DNA of 64,000 nucleotides from Spartobacteria bacterium (GCA_003134785.1 PLCN01000019.1:62001-126000), one strand, 5' to 3'; positions 8,185 through 17,957 are shown, counted from the first letter of the stretch. The notes: generated by a model from the sequence alone, not told the origin. Numbers and translations are program-made.

Positions 8185-11100
8185 TTACCCCTCCAGTTTC
8201 ACTTCGGCTTCGCGGTGCTCGGCCTTCGATTCGGGCCTTTCATGACCCAGGCTGGCGACCGCGATTCGTTTGGCATCAGGCATCTTCGGATTCGGATTTC
8301 TGATCCGCGCCAGATAACTCGTGCGCGTGTTCACATTTAGATATTCGAGCAGCCGGTAATTGCGGTCTTGCTTTTTCATCTTCGAAACGCGGCTCTCAGG
8401 ATCGTTGATATCGCCAAACACGATCGCGTCGGTCGGGCAGGCTTGCGCGCATGCGCTGGTGAACGAATCGCGCGGAATGCGCGTGTTGTTCGAAGCACCG
8501 GCACGGACGTGCGCGGTAATCTTCGCCTCTTCGATTCGCTGAACACAAAACGTGCATTTTTCCATCACGCCGCGCATGCGCACCGTGACGTTTGGATTCT
8601 TCTGCAACTTCACTATGTCGGGCGCACCCTTTTTCGTCAGCGGCCCGAGATATTCCTGATAGACGGTGACGAGGCCGAGAACCTTCTTCTTGCCGATCGG
8701 CCTCTGATTGTAGTCGAAGAAATTAAACCGGCGCACTTTGAACGGGCAGTTGTTCGCGCAATACCGCGTGCCGATGCAACGGTTATAGGCCATGACATTG
8801 AGGCCATCCTCGCTGTGCACGGTCGCGTTGACCGGACAAACGGTTTCGCACGGCGCGTTCTCGCAGTGCTGGCACATCATTGGCTCGTGCACGATCTCGG
8901 GGTTTTCCGGATATTCGCCGCGATCCTGATTGTACGGCTTCTCGCTCGCGTAGTAACGATCGAGCCGCAGCCAATGCATCGCGCGGCCATGACTGACCTG
9001 AAGTTTGCCGACGATCGGAATATTATTTTCGCTCTGGCAGGCGACGATGCATGCGCTGCAACCCGTGCAAACATTCAGATCCACCGACATTCCCCATTGC
9101 TGGACCGCGTCGAGCGCGGGGTGGCTGTAAAGCGACGGCAGCTTCGCCGGCAATTCGTCATCGCCCGCGATCTTCTTCACGAACTCGTTGTCTTCGCGAT
9201 AATGCTCGACCGTCGCCTCGCGCACGAGACCGCGGCCTTCGATGCTCCAGTGGTCCTGCGTAATCGAAAGCGCGTAAGTCCCGTCCGCCTTCGTTACCTT
9301 GATGTTCTCGATCGTTTTTCCGTCAGCCCGGATGAAATGCGGATTCGAAGTCGTGCGCAACAAGTAGCCGTTGAAGCCCGCTTCCTCGCCGACCGGTCCG
9401 GTGTACTTCCGCCCATATCCGAGCGGAATGGTGATCGACGGGTCCGCGTGCCCGGGCGAGATCAACGCCGCGATAACAAGGTCGCGTTTGACCGGCTTGC
9501 CTTGTGCGTCCAGCGATTTTTCTGTGATCGAAATGTTCACCAAATCCCCGGTCTCGACTTCGATGTGTTTCGCGAAAGCGGGACTCATGATCGCGGCATT
9601 GTCCCAGGTCAATTTCGTGATCGGATCGGGCAATTCCTGCAGCCAGCCATTATTCGCGTAACGGCCATCATCCATCGCGTAACTGCGCACGAGAACGATC
9701 TCCGGAGAATCGAGCGTGGGCGGCGCCGCCGGAGCCCAAAGCGTGTGAGCGACTCCGCCGGCGTTGTTTGAATTAAAGGCGGGCGGCTTGTCTTTCAGCT
9801 CAATATGCGACGCAAAGCCGTCCCGCAAAAGGCGCGACCATGCGGCCGCGAAATCGCCCGGAGGTGCAGTCGCGCGAAATGTTTCCTGAACCAGCTCGGG
9901 CCCTTCCACTTTCGGTCCGCCGAGCAATGCATTCATCAGCTCGATCTCCGAAAGGCCGCCGAAGAGAGGAAGGATCATCGGCTGCATCGCGAGATAGGCG
10001 CCGTCGGCCGTGCGCGCGTCGCCCCAACTCTCCAGGTAATGAGCGGCCGGAACGTGCCACCGGCTCAGCGTCGAAGTCTCATCTTCGTAATAACCCAGGC
10101 GCACCACGTCCGGCACCTTCTTCTGGAGATCGGTCCAATCGAGCGACGCTTTCGCCGTCTTGTCCTGGGCCTTCGCCGCGGAGCTAGCCTGCGTCAGGGC
10201 TCGCGGCGCATTGTAAGCGGGATCGCCGCCGAAAATGAAAAGCTGCTTTACCCGGCCCGAATTGATGTCCAATCCCAGTTGAATGATGCTGTTGTTCTTC
10301 GGGCGCGGCACCTCTCGCACCAGAAGAGTCGTGCCCATATTCTTGAGCGCCGAATTGATCGCATACGCCAGGAACTGCACCACGACCGGTTGATGCGAGC
10401 CGGCCAGGACAAGGCTCGCGCCTGGCTTCGAAACGAGATCGTTGACCGCTTCGTTCAGCCAATTTTCCTCGAACTTTTGCGCGGCTTCTTCCTCAGGCGT
10501 TTTCGCTCCGGTGGCGCCAAACGGCTTTAACGTCGCGATGGTGGAAAAGAGTCCCGCGTCTTTCGTCGCCGCCGCAACCTTGGTCGCGAGCGAAAGCGCG
10601 ATCTCCGGAATCTGACTGGCAGGGCAGCGCAAACGGTGGTCCGCCATCGCGCCCGTGAGCGTGTAGCGATTCTCGACCACATAGAGCCGGTTCATCGTGT
10701 CCTTCGCCTCGGTGACGCGACGTCGCGAAGAGAACCCGCGGACCGCAGCAAGATCGCCATCGCCGCAATCAAGGAAATCGTTGTCGAGCGTGAGCACCAC
10801 GTCGGCGCGATCGAGCCGGGGAACGAGCCGGACACCGGGTCCGAAACTCATTTCGGTCGCGAAGCTCTGCGCTTCAGTCAGCAGCGGATCGTAGACGCAC
10901 CAACGCATCTTTGGGAAAGTCTTTTGCAACTCCGCCCGGATGCGTTCCCGCGTGGGCGAATGCACTTCCTCGACCAGAAACGCGAGACCCGCGCCACCGT
11001 CGGCCGCGATTTTCGCGCGCAAGTCCGCGAGATATTTATCGAACGCAGCTCGGTCGCGCGTCTCGAAGCTTTCCTTCTTCTGACCGCCCTCCTCCTTCTC

Positions 11101-11580
11101 GGTTCTTTCCACGAAGCGTTTCGAGCGCGCCGGATCGTAGAGATCGAGGATGGAAGCCTGCGCATACGCGTCGGTCGCGCCGCCACTCGCGGGGTGAAGC
11201 GGATTGCCATCGACCTTGGTCGGGCGGCCGTCGTGTGTCGTGACCACGAGTGGAATCGCGCCGGTCCGGCGCGGCATCGCCGTGGCGTAAAAGAGCGACT
11301 TGCCCGGGATGGCCCATTCAACACTCTTGGTAAACGGCACCAGGTGCGCTTCCGGGCGGCGACAACTCGTTAGGCCAAAGCCTGCCAGCGCCATCGACGC
11401 GCCCATGAGTTTCAAAAATCCGCGGCGCGACCAGTCGTCGCCTTCGAGTTGGGCCGCACCCGCGGGAAATTCCCGCTCGAGCCAGCCACGAAATTCCGGC
11501 GTATCGCTCAGCTCGCCCAAGCTGCGCCAATAACGCTTCCCGGTCAGCTGCTCAGGCGGATGCGCGAAAACGTGTTTCAT
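8185..11580 (-). CDS. actB: Alternative complex III large subunit ActB (molybdopterin-like plus iron-sulfur)
   Basis: 1131 residues from the ATG at 11580; a longer frame to 11724 only translates the upstream repeat element. The N-terminus has the usual YWRSLGELSDTPEF block and a twin-arginine signal (SRRGFLKLMG, residues 51-60). The first two thirds are a degenerate molybdopterin-oxidoreductase fold. The C-terminal third holds four ferredoxin-type cysteine clusters, including CTGCSACIVAC, CQHCENAPCETVCP, CIGTRYCANNCP and CAQACP. ActB sits on the outer face of the membrane and carries electrons from quinol to the haem subunits. TatC encoded at 51.7-52.5 kb could support its export. Confidence 0.95.
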   Translation of the reverse strand: MKHVFAHPPEQLTGKRYWRSLGELSDTPEFRGWLEREFPAGAAQLEGDDWSRRGFLKLMGASMALAGFGLTSCRRPEAHLVPFTKSVEWAIPGKSLFYATAMPRRTGAIPLVVTTHDGRPTKVDGNPLHPASGGATDAYAQASILDLYDPARSKRFVERTEKEEGGQKKESFETRDRAAFDKYLADLRAKIAADGGAGLAFLVEEVHSPTRERIRAELQKTFPKMRWCVYDPLLTEAQSFATEMSFGPGVRLVPRLDRADVVLTLDNDFLDCGDGDLAAVRGFSSRRRVTEAKDTMNRLYVVENRYTLTGAMADHRLRCPASQIPEIALSLATKVAAATKDAGLFSTIATLKPFGATGAKTPEEEAAQKFEENWLNEAVNDLVSKPGASLVLAGSHQPVVVQFLAYAINSALKNMGTTLLVREVPRPKNNSIIQLGLDINSGRVKQLFIFGGDPAYNAPRALTQASSAAKAQDKTAKASLDWTDLQKKVPDVVRLGYYEDETSTLSRWHVPAAHYLESWGDARTADGAYLAMQPMILPLFGGLSEIELMNALLGGPKVEGPELVQETFRATAPPGDFAAAWSRLLRDGFASHIELKDKPPAFNSNNAGGVAHTLWAPAAPPTLDSPEIVLVRSYAMDDGRYANNGWLQELPDPITKLTWDNAAIMSPAFAKHIEVETGDLVNISITEKSLDAQGKPVKRDLVIAALISPGHADPSITIPLGYGRKYTGPVGEEAGFNGYLLRTTSNPHFIRADGKTIENIKVTKADGTYALSITQDHWSIEGRGLVREATVEHYREDNEFVKKIAGDDELPAKLPSLYSHPALDAVQQWGMSVDLNVCTGCSACIVACQSENNIPIVGKLQVSHGRAMHWLRLDRYYASEKPYNQDRGEYPENPEIVHEPMMCQHCENAPCETVCPVNATVHSEDGLNVMAYNRCIGTRYCANNCPFKVRRFNFFDYNQRPIGKKKVLGLVTVYQEYLGPLTKKGAPDIVKLQKNPNVTVRMRGVMEKCTFCVQRIEEAKITAHVRAGASNNTRIPRDSFTSACAQACPTDAIVFGDINDPESRVSKMKKQDRNYRLLEYLNVNTRTSYLARIRNPNPKMPDAKRIAVASLGHERPESKAEHREAEVKLEG

Positions 11581-11582
11581 CT

Positions 11583-11713
11583 GGGGAGCGCACGCGCCTC
11601 GCGTGCCGATTTTGGCGCCCTCGCCGAAATTGCGTTTTTTTTCCGTAAAAGACCAGTTGCGTCCGGCGAGGCGCCGGCCGCGGCACGCGAGGGCGAGGGC
11701 GCGTGCGCCCCCC
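11583..11713. repeat. GC-rich hairpin element between actA and actB
   Basis: Left arm near 11584-11607 (GGGAGCGCACGCGCCTCGCG) pairs with a right arm near 11690-11713 (GCGAGGGCGAGGGCGCGTGC). The loop contains an A/T-rich run (TTGCGTTTTTTTTCCG). It occupies most of the 166-nt gap between actA and actB; no second copy of this family was found in the window. Could be a mobile hairpin element or an internal attenuator/mRNA processing site. Confidence 0.7.
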
Positions 11714-11746
11714 AGAAACCGCAATCGACCCTTGTCAGGTTTCTAT

Positions 11747-12472
11747 TCATCGATGGCACCCCTGGCAATTGAGCGGCGGTTGAATATTCCAGCGTTCCTT
11801 CAAAGTCTGGCCGATCTCCCGTTGCGTCAGCTTCTGCTTCTTCGACCAATCGTCCTTCGCGTCTGCCGGCTGTCCGTATTTCGCCACGAAACTCGCCACA
11901 TTTTCCTGCTCGGGTTTCCAATCCAGATTGGTGATCTGCGTTTCGGGCCGCAGAAAATTTTCCGGATGCCGATGGCACTCGAGGCACCAAGCCATGCTGT
12001 GCGGTTTCGCGTGATAAACCACCGGCATGTGATTGACCGGCCCGTGACAGTTCGCGCAACTGATGCCGCGATTCACGTGGGCCGAGTGATCGTAGTAAAC
12101 GTAGTCCGGCGTGCGATGCAGTTGCACCCACTCGATCGGTTGCCCGGTTTTCCAACTCGCCCGCACCGGCTCCAGCTTCGGATTATCTTTCTGCACCTGG
12201 GTGTGGCAGGCCATGCATGTTTGCGTATTCGGCAGATTCGAAGCCGCGGCCACATCCACAAAGCTGTGGCAGTAACGGCAATCCATCCCGAGCTGCGAGA
12301 CGTGCAGATCGTGCGGGAACGGCACCGGCTGGATCGGCTGATAACCGACGCGGGTGTATTTCGGCGTGATGTAATACCAGGTCCCCGCGGTCAGGCCGCA
12401 AACAATGAACGTGCCGCAGATCGAAATCTTGAGCGGCAGCCAATTGGACCAGCGTGGAAAAAAATTCGCCAT
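11747..12472 (-). CDS. actA: Alternative complex III pentahaem cytochrome c subunit ActA
   Basis: 241 residues from the ATG at 12472 (MANFFPRWSNW); an upstream ATG at 12514 is possible but adds an atypical extension. An N-terminal membrane anchor (about residues 15-33) is followed by five CXXCH haem sites: CRYCH, CMACH, CANCH, CLECH and CQGCH. ActA is the exposed multihaem subunit that collects electrons from ActB. It is the first gene of the operon and is transcribed away from the amidohydrolase gene, so the operon promoter should lie in 12473-12801. Confidence 0.93.
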   Translation of the reverse strand: MANFFPRWSNWLPLKISICGTFIVCGLTAGTWYYITPKYTRVGYQPIQPVPFPHDLHVSQLGMDCRYCHSFVDVAAASNLPNTQTCMACHTQVQKDNPKLEPVRASWKTGQPIEWVQLHRTPDYVYYDHSAHVNRGISCANCHGPVNHMPVVYHAKPHSMAWCLECHRHPENFLRPETQITNLDWKPEQENVASFVAKYGQPADAKDDWSKKQKLTQREIGQTLKERWNIQPPLNCQGCHR

Positions 12473-12801
12473 AGCGCTTAACGAACTGTGATTCCCCGAG
12501 GGGCCAGTCGCCAAGATAAAAACGGCGCAAACTGGTGGTTAGGATGTGCGGCGCTCAGAGGTCGTTTAAGTTAAAGTTGATCGTCGCAACACAGGGAGAG
12601 GCCACGACTCTATAAATCGACCTGCGCTTGGCAAAAGAAAATTCGTTCCCATTTCGTTTCTTCGCCGTGAAAACGCGCGATTCCTATCTTGATACAAAGA
12701 AGCGGCGGTTAAGCAAAACCGTAAAAACAAAATTTTTCGGCGGCGCTGATCGTCGCGAACTGCGCTCGACGTTCGGGTCGCGGCTCGCGAAGATAATCGA
12801 G
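12473..12801. promoter_or_regulatory. Divergent intergenic region upstream of the act operon and the amidohydrolase
   Basis: A 329-nt gap between two divergently transcribed genes, so it must hold both promoters. I see no convincing -35/-10 pair, operator palindrome or small reading frame with a ribosome-binding site; the part near 12640-12745 is A-rich. Confidence 0.4.
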
Positions 12802-14493
12802 ATGACGACTTCACGAACGCTCTCGTTTCTGATTGCAGCCTGCTGCGGCTGGTCCTGCACGTTGCACGCGGAAACAGCCGAAACCGTTTTTGTGAACGGC
12901 AATATTTACACGGGTAACAACCGCGCGCCACATGCGGAGGCGATCGCGGTCAAAGGCGGGCGGATCGTTTTCGTTGGCTCCAACGCAGAAGCGAAAACTT
13001 TTCAGAAAGCGGGCATCCGCGTCGTCGATCTGGCGGGGAAGACCGTGGTTCCGGGTCTGACCGATTCACATTGCCACATCTTTGGCATCGGCGAGCGGGA
13101 GATGAACCTCAATCTGGAAGGCGCAAGTACGCTGGAAGATTTTCTCGCCCGCGTGAAGGAACGCGCGGGGAAAACCGAGCGCGGAAAATGGATCACCGGC
13201 CGCGGTTGGATCGAAACGTTCTGGCAGCCGCCACAATTCCCGACTCGCGGCGACCTCGATAAGATCGCACCGGACAATCCGGTTTTTCTCACGCGCGCCG
13301 ATGGTCACGCGGCGATCGCGAACAGCGCCGCTTTAAACCTGGCCAGGATTGATAAGAACACCCCGAACCCATTCGGCGGCGAAATCTTGAAGGACAAACA
13401 AAGCGGCGAGCCGACGGGAATGTTGCTCGATCACGCGCAGGAACTCGTCGCGAAAAATATTCCGAAACCGAGCGAGGCCGAACGCGAGCAGGCTTTCCTG
13501 CTCGGGGTGAAACGTGAAATCGAGTTGGGCTGGTGCCAGATCCAAAATGCGGGAAGCGATCCCGCGGATATCGTATTGATCCGCCATGTCTTCAATGCGG
13601 GGAAGGTCAAGCTGCGCGTTTACAACGCGGTCTATGGGCCTGGTCCGGCTGCCGAATCTTTGCTCCGGGAAGGGATAACGCTGGATCAGAAGGAACACCG
13701 GTTCACGCAGCGCACGATCAAAGTAGTCTTCGACGGCGCGCTCGGCTCGCGCGGCGCGGCATTGCTCGAGCCTTACTCTGACGCGCCGGAAACTTCCGGT
13801 TATCTCACCCAAAAAGAATCCGACTTGCAGCCGATGTTCGAACAGGCCTTGGCCAAGGGCGTCCAGGTTGAGACTCACGCCATCGGCGACCGCGCGAATC
13901 GGATCATTCTCGATCTTTATGAGCGCGCGCTGAAATCCGTGCCGCCTGAGAAACGAAAAATCCGCGAGCCGCGCTGGCGCGTCGAGCATGCGCAGATTCT
14001 CAGCCCACCAGACATCCCCCGGTTTTCGAAACTCGGCGTGATCGCATCGATGCAACCCTCGCACGCGATCAGCGATTTATTTTTCGCGCCGAGCCGTCTC
14101 GGGCAGGAGCGTCTGGCCGGAGCGTACGCGTGGTAAAGTCTGCTGAAGTCCGGCGCGGTTATCACCGGCGGATCCGATGCCCCAGTGGAACGCGGCGAGC
14201 CGATGATCGAATTTTACGCGGCCGTCTCCCGGAAAAGCGTGAAAGGATTTTCCGGCGACGGATGGCATCCCGAGCAAGCCCTTTCACGTGAGCAGGCCTT
14301 GAAGATGTTTACCTCCTCGCCCGCCTACGCCGCGTTCGAAGAAAAGGACAAAGGCTCGATCGAAGTCGGGAAGCTGGCGGACCTGACCGTTCTCTCGAAG
14401 GACATCATGAAGATTCCCGAACCGGAAATTCTCTCGACCGAGTGCACGATGACCGTGATTGGCGGCGACATCGTTTTCGAAAAGCAGCCGTAA
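12802..14493 (+). pseudogene. YtcJ-like metal-dependent amidohydrolase, interrupted by an in-frame TAA
   Basis: Signal peptide from the ATG at 12802 (MTTSRTLSFLIAACCG), then an amidohydrolase-3 protein: N-terminal NGNIYTGNNRAPHAEAIAVK, metal motif DSHCHIFGIG, later THAIGDRANR and EHAQIL. A TAA at 14134-14136 stops translation right after AYAW; the same frame continues with SLLKSGAVITGGSDAPVE and the normal family C-terminus down to 14493. One base change, for example AAA to TAA, would explain it. The last 118 residues include the metal-site Asp (GGSDAP), so the truncated product should be inactive. It could also be a sequencing error. Confidence 0.85.
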
Positions 14494-14523
14494 TCGTAAA
14501 GAGGCGCACTCGCAAGAATGCCG

Positions 14524-14681
14524 GTCATCCCGAGCCGCGCAGACGACGAGGGACCTCACACATGCAATCCTGGTTCGCTTGCGCCCTACAGCGCCGAACA
14601 CATAGGCGATCCCCGTTTCGCGGAAGCGTGCCCACCAAAAAGTTGTGAGGTCCTCGCCGTCTCCGCGGCTCGGGATGACAC
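14524..14681. repeat. Dispersed hairpin repeat (family R2), copy 2
   Basis: Starts GTCATCCCGAGCCGCGCAGA, includes GACGAGGGACCTCACA, and ends with the inverted GAGGTCCTCGCCGTCTCCGC and GGCTCGGGATGACA. It lies between two convergent genes and could act as a bidirectional terminator. Confidence 0.87.
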
Positions 14682-14692
14682 ACACACGCGCG

Positions 14693-15901
14693 CTATGAGT
14701 ACAAATACTCGTCGTGATATTCGCGCTGGGGCGCGAATTGCACGGTCTCGTCCCCGCCAGTTTCGGGATACTCGAAGATCTTTCCTTCGTAATTCCGGAT
14801 CACGATCTTCTCGTTGTCGTGATACAAAACGTAACCGGGATTGATCGGCACTTTGCCGCCGCCGCCCGGCGCATCGATCACAAATTGCGGCACGCCATAG
14901 CCCGTGGTGTGGCCGCGCAATCCCTCCATAATCTCGATGCCTTTTGCGACTGAGGCCCGCAGATGCGACGAACCGTTAATCAAGTCGCACTGGTAAACGT
15001 AATACGGCCGCACGCGGCACATCAGCAGCTTCTGCACGAGGGTCTTCATCGTGGCGATGTTGTCGTTCACGCCGGCGAGGAGCACGCTCTGGTTGCCTAG
15101 CGGGATGCCGTGATTCGCGAGTCGCTCGAGCGCCTGCTTCACTTCCACCGGCAGCTCGCGCGGATGATTCACATGAACGCTCATCCAAAGCGGATGATAT
15201 TTTTGCAGCATAGCGCAAAGCTCGGGCGTGATCCGTTGCGGCAGGAAAATCGGGACGCGCGTTCCGATGCGCAGAAACTCGATGTGCGGGATCGCACGCA
15301 GACGGCTGAGAATGCGCTCGAGTTTATCGTCGCTGAAAATCAGGGCGTCGCCGCCGGAAAGAAGCACGTCGCGCACTTCGGTGTGTTCTTCGAGGTAGCG
15401 GAACGCTTCCTCGAAGTCGGTGTGCAATTCCTGTTCGCCCACCCCGCTCACGACGCGGCTCCGGGTGCAATACCGGCAATAGCTCGCGCATCGGTCCGTC
15501 ACAAGAAAGAGGACCCGGTCTGGATACCGATGCACCAAGCCCGGCACCGGCATGTGCGAATCTTCGCCGCACGGATCGGCCATATCGTAAAGCGACGCCC
15601 ACGTCTCTTCGATCCGCGGAATGACCTGACGGCGGATCGGGCACTCAGGGTTGTCGCGCTCGATCAGGTTGAAAAAATGCGGTGTGACCGCGAGGGCCAG
15701 TTTCGTCCCGGAAAGCAGAACGCCGCTGCGTTCTTCATTCGATAACTCCAGGTGCTGCTCGAGCTGGGCGAGCGACGTGATCCGATTTTTTAACTGCCAT
15801 TTCCAGTCGTTCCAGAGCTTCGCGGGAACGTCCGGCCAATAGCCGGGCGCGTGCGAAACGAACGCTTTCCCATCAATTTTGCCGTCGGCAAGAGTGACCA
15901 T
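14693..15901 (-). CDS. kamA: KamA-family radical SAM aminomutase (lysine 2,3-aminomutase-like)
   Basis: 402 residues. The radical SAM cluster motif is CASYCRYC, followed by TRSRVVSG; the pyridoxal-phosphate lysine lies in DAPGGGGKVPINP. The length (402) is nearer catabolic KamA (about 416) than EpmB (about 340). KamA interconverts L-alpha-lysine and L-beta-lysine; beta-lysine can be a compatible solute precursor, a catabolic intermediate or a modification substrate. Nothing beside it (no ablB or epmA/epmC) tells which. It faces the broken amidohydrolase gene, with an R2 repeat between them. Confidence 0.9.
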   Translation of the reverse strand: MVTLADGKIDGKAFVSHAPGYWPDVPAKLWNDWKWQLKNRITSLAQLEQHLELSNEERSGVLLSGTKLALAVTPHFFNLIERDNPECPIRRQVIPRIEETWASLYDMADPCGEDSHMPVPGLVHRYPDRVLFLVTDRCASYCRYCTRSRVVSGVGEQELHTDFEEAFRYLEEHTEVRDVLLSGGDALIFSDDKLERILSRLRAIPHIEFLRIGTRVPIFLPQRITPELCAMLQKYHPLWMSVHVNHPRELPVEVKQALERLANHGIPLGNQSVLLAGVNDNIATMKTLVQKLLMCRVRPYYVYQCDLINGSSHLRASVAKGIEIMEGLRGHTTGYGVPQFVIDAPGGGGKVPINPGYVLYHDNEKIVIRNYEGKIFEYPETGGDETVQFAPQREYHDEYLYS

Positions 15902-15999
15902 TTTTGTTTGTGAAGCGAAAAGTTAATGGCCTTAACAATCGTGTCAATGAGGGCACCTTGAGGTGTGCCCGGCGGGCGATTTGCCCTGTCCCCTTTCAA

Positions 16000-16091
16000 T
16001 CCTGCTCTTGCTCTTGATCCTGCTCCTGATCTTGTTTTCCTCCCTATTGACCTGAGAGGAGCAAGAGCAGGATCAAGATCAGGAGCAGGAC
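16000..16091. repeat. Imperfect palindrome built from GATCCTG/CAGGATC-type short repeats
   Basis: The left arm (16001-16034) is made of CCTGCTCTTG and ATCCTGCTCCTGATC units, the right arm (16060-16089) of GCAAGAGCAGGATCAAGATC and GGAGCAGG. Both arms are themselves simple hexamer-like repeats, so several alternative hairpins are possible. It lies in the 260-nt gap upstream of the DegP-type gene, and kamA starts on the other side. Confidence 0.75.
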
Positions 16092-16161
16092 TGGAAGGAG
16101 TGGAACCTCGCAAAATCCCAATTGAACAGCTATTGTAGAAGCAGTGTCAAAGTGCCCTGTC

Positions 16162-17643
16162 ATGCGTACCGCAGTTCAAATCCTCGCCCTCGTGGTCGCA
16201 TCCTATTCCTTGCGCGCCGCGCCCCCGCTCGCCCAACCCGAAGCCTCGCCCAGCCCGACGGTCTCGGCAGCAGCGGCCGATGCAGGAAAGGATGTCGTCC
16301 ACCAACTCAACAGCGCTTTCACGAAAGTTTTCGAAATCATCGCGCCCAGCGTCGTGATCATTGAAGTCACGAAGAAAAACGAATCGAGCGAGAACCCCAG
16401 CCTCGACGATCTCTTCTTCCAAGGCCCCCAGGATGAAGATGCGCCTCGCCGGAATCCACGCAGTTCTCAGCCGATCCAAAGCGAAGGCTCAGGATTCATC
16501 GTGCGCGCGGACGGCTACATCTACACCAATTATCATGTGGTCGAAGGCGCCGATCGAATAGACGTGAAGCTCAAAGACGGCCGCGAATTTCAGGCGAAGA
16601 TCGTGGGCACGGATGAAAAAACAGATGTGGCGGTGATTAAGATCGAGGCCGGGAATTTGCCCTTCGCGCAATTTGCCGATAGCGACGCGGTGCGCGTGGG
16701 GCAGTTTGCTTTCGCGATTGGAGCGCCCTTCAAACTCGATTATACTTTCACCTACGGCGTGATCAGCGGGAAAGGCCGGAACAAATTGCTCGCGACCGCC
16801 GGCTACTCGATTTCGGATTATTTGCAGACCGATGCGTCGATCAACCCGGGCAACAGCGGCGGCCCGCTCTGCGACATCGACGGAAAAGTGGTCGGGATGA
16901 ACACGCTGATCAACGGGTTGAATCGGGGACTTGGTTTCGCGATCCCGAGCAACCTCACCAATGAAATCGGGCAGCAACTCATCGCCGGTCACAAGATTGT
17001 GCGGCCCTGGCTCGGCATCCGGATCGAATCACTCGGAGACGACCCGACCATCCGCGATTTGTTCAAGGGCCTCGACAAAGGCGTGGTCGTGCGCACGATC
17101 GAAGCCGACGCACCTGCCTATAAGAGCGACCTGCGGCCGTTCGATGTCATCACGCAAGTCGACAACGCCCCGGTCAGCAGCGACACCCAGCTTCAACGGG
17201 AGATTTTGAAAAAGAAAGTTGGCCAGAGCGTCGAGCTGACGGTGTGGCGGAAAGGCCAGACGCTCAAGATTGCGGTGACGACCGGAGAATTGCCTAACGA
17301 CATCTCCCGCGCGTCGAACGAGCTGACTCCGCCGGCGCCAACGAAGCCGGAAGACTCGACGAAGTTCGGATTGCAAGTGCAGGAGCTGACGAAGGAAGTC
17401 GCCGCGCGCCTGAAACTCAGCGTGCAGCAAGGCGTGATCGTGACGGACGTGGCGGAGAACAGTCTCGCCGCCGCCCAGGACATTCAGCGCGAAGACGTGA
17501 TCACGGAGGTGGACGGAAAAAGGGTGACGAACGTAGCGTCCTTTCGCGAGGCGCTCAACAAGGCCGACCCGCGCAAAGGCATCCTGCTCTATCTGGATCG
17601 CAAAGGGAGTAAGACCTTCGCGGTGTTGAAGGCCGGCAGTTGA
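16162..17643 (+). CDS. DegP/HtrA-type periplasmic serine protease with two PDZ domains
   Basis: 493 residues from the ATG at 16162; a GTG at 16144 is the alternative. Signal peptide (residues 1-20), trypsin-like domain with an intact triad: His125 (TNYHVVEG), Asp155 (KTDVAVIKI) and Ser232 (NPGNSGGPL). Two C-terminal PDZ domains follow (about 275-375 and 395-490). An Asp/Glu-rich segment after the signal (DEDAPRRNPRS) matches the LA loop of Do proteases. It degrades or refolds misfolded envelope proteins. It contrasts with the triad-less HtrA relative at 23726-24805. Confidence 0.93.
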   Translation: MRTAVQILALVVASYSLRAAPPLAQPEASPSPTVSAAAADAGKDVVHQLNSAFTKVFEIIAPSVVIIEVTKKNESSENPSLDDLFFQGPQDEDAPRRNPRSSQPIQSEGSGFIVRADGYIYTNYHVVEGADRIDVKLKDGREFQAKIVGTDEKTDVAVIKIEAGNLPFAQFADSDAVRVGQFAFAIGAPFKLDYTFTYGVISGKGRNKLLATAGYSISDYLQTDASINPGNSGGPLCDIDGKVVGMNTLINGLNRGLGFAIPSNLTNEIGQQLIAGHKIVRPWLGIRIESLGDDPTIRDLFKGLDKGVVVRTIEADAPAYKSDLRPFDVITQVDNAPVSSDTQLQREILKKKVGQSVELTVWRKGQTLKIAVTTGELPNDISRASNELTPPAPTKPEDSTKFGLQVQELTKEVAARLKLSVQQGVIVTDVAENSLAAAQDIQREDVITEVDGKRVTNVASFREALNKADPRKGILLYLDRKGSKTFAVLKAGS

Positions 17644-17678
17644 TTGCTAGCGATCGGTCGCCGGAGTAGCAGCAGCGT

Positions 17679-17708
17679 CGGCGGTTTGTAAACCGCCGCT
17701 CCTTGAGG
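17679..17708. repeat. Short hairpin CGGCGGTTTGTAAACCGCCG (family R3)
   Basis: Perfect palindrome around TTTGTAAA followed by CTCCTTGAGG. The same units form the larger inverted repeat at 42799-42880. It lies between the convergent degP-type and DUF3185 genes. Confidence 0.8.
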
Positions 17709-17719
17709 CGAACCCGCCG

Positions 17720-17944
17720 TTAGCTGCTGCTCTTGTTGCCCGCGACCAGCAGAATGATTCCGCCGACGAGGCAGATGCCGCCGAGGATCGGAGGCAGCGG
17801 CACGGTCTTCTCGCGGTCCGCGCTCACCTGCAAGGGACCGGCATCGATTATTTTTTCGCGCTTGGTGTAACTGAAACCTCCATAGGCGAGCGCAATGATG
17901 CCGATCACGATCAGGATAATCCCGACGATTCCAGTGGGTTTCAC
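17720..17944 (-). CDS. Small two-helix membrane protein, DUF3185 family
   Basis: 74 residues: membrane helix (residues 5-22), short loop with SYTKREKIIDAGPLQV and REKTVPLPP, second helix (residues 53-68). This pattern is that of DUF3185 proteins, which often contain the Lys-rich motif and Leu-Pro-Pro just before helix two. No function is established. It begins 13 nt after the stop of another tiny membrane protein gene, so the two are probably co-transcribed and co-expressed, perhaps under stress. Confidence 0.85.
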   Translation of the reverse strand: MKPTGIVGIILIVIGIIALAYGGFSYTKREKIIDAGPLQVSADREKTVPLPPILGGICLVGGIILLVAGNKSSS

Positions 17945-17957
17945 GGTGAGGGAGCGC

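Noticed and set aside
8368-9771. Long open frame (467 codons) on the plus strand opposite actB
   Set aside because: It is a high-GC shadow of actB; the actB frame has iron-sulfur motifs and family similarity, and this one has none.
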